This document shows, one piece after another, positions 5,011 to 5,073 of a stretch of 5,073 nt of DNA. Each line of letters starts with the position of its first letter. Positions within the stretch are counted from its first letter, which is position 1. A model generated the notes under the pieces. It did no database searches. It was not told the origin of the DNA and saw only the letters and a program-made list of their open reading frames with translations. Source of the DNA: Methanosarcinales archaeon (GTDB lineage Archaea > Halobacteriota > Methanosarcinia > Methanosarcinales > Methanogasteraceae); NCBI GenBank assembly GCA_030666765.1, contig DAOUXE010000130.1, forward strand, positions 1 to 5,073, written 5' to 3'. A program made the position numbers and the translations under genes.

Positions 5011-5072
5011 CATCCCACCTCGGTCTGCTCGGTCTGCCTGATCTGCTCGGTCTGCCTGATCTGCTCGGTCTG
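5010..5072 (-). CDS. Probable C-terminal end of an upstream, partial gene
   Basis: One minus-strand frame reads QTEQIRQTEQIRQTEQTEVG and stops at TGA (5012-5010), overlapping the fwdB ATG as TGATG. The same overlap and ribosome-binding-site spacing occur at fwdB/fwdD and rps5/rpl30, which favours this as the real end of the preceding gene. Only the repetitive tail is in the window. It might be another Fwd subunit gene, but nothing in these residues shows that. All three minus frames are open through the repeats, so the frame itself does not prove coding. Confidence 0.4.
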   Translation of the reverse strand, partial: QTEQIRQTEQIRQTEQTEVG

Positions 5073-5073
5073 C
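5022..5073. repeat. 18-bp tandem repeat just upstream of fwdB
   Basis: On the minus strand the unit GCAGACCGAGCAGATCAG occurs twice in full, followed by a third partial unit ending GCAGACCGA. Each unit is itself two related 9-mers (GCAGACCGA and GCAGATCAG). The length is a multiple of three, so copy-number change would not shift any frame. The array continues beyond the window edge. Confidence 0.85.

Overview
The window looks archaeal, most likely from a euryarchaeon of the methanogen, methane-oxidiser or alkane-oxidiser kind. Three genes on the minus strand encode archaeal-type ribosomal proteins uL18, uS5 and uL30. A second minus-strand pair encodes subunits B and D of a formylmethanofuran dehydrogenase (Fwd/Fmd), an enzyme of C1 metabolism in methanogens, Archaeoglobi and ANME lineages. 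An archaeosortase-type C-terminal tail and TATA-like AT-rich boxes fit the same assignment. An ANME-1/Syntrophoarchaea-like source is a guess; the sequence does not name a genus.

Layout. 1-102: a repeat arm touching the window edge. 103-344: no recognised gene. 345-1930 (minus strand): rpl18 > rps5 > rpl30, tightly packed and translationally coupled, with a candidate promoter near 1981-1996. 1931-2258: leader, promoter and a decayed reading frame. 2259-2386: a second repeat arm, inverted relative to the first, so the ribosomal trio sits between two inverted copies of a roughly 100-bp repeat. 2387-2695: non-coding, with a further short repeat copy at 2545-2573. 2699-3017 (plus): the frameshifted remains of a surface or secreted protein that still has a PGF-CTERM-like tail. 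3080-3397 (plus): a 105-residue DUF2103-like protein. 3398-3463: convergent intergenic space with a weak stem-loop. 3464-5010 (minus): fwdB > fwdD. 5010-5073: tandem 18-bp repeats that probably form the C-terminal codons of a further upstream gene.

The ribosomal trio is a fragment of the archaeal spc operon (usual order L32e-L19e-L18-S5-L30-L15-SecY). L19e is absent upstream and L15/SecY are absent downstream. Three stop/start junctions (rps5/rpl30, fwdB/fwdD and the unknown gene/fwdB) share one design: TGATG with a purine-rich ribosome binding site five bases before the second of two consecutive ATGs. I placed the starts accordingly.

The most notable points are the inverted repeats around relocated ribosomal genes, and a FwdB-like protein that keeps its N-terminal iron-sulfur cysteines. 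That protein appears to lack the metal-ligand Cys and the active-site Arg of characterised FwdB, and it carries a Gly/Ser/Asp linker where catalytic FwdB proteins have conserved sequence. I found no tRNA, rRNA, CRISPR array, intact transposase or defence gene.
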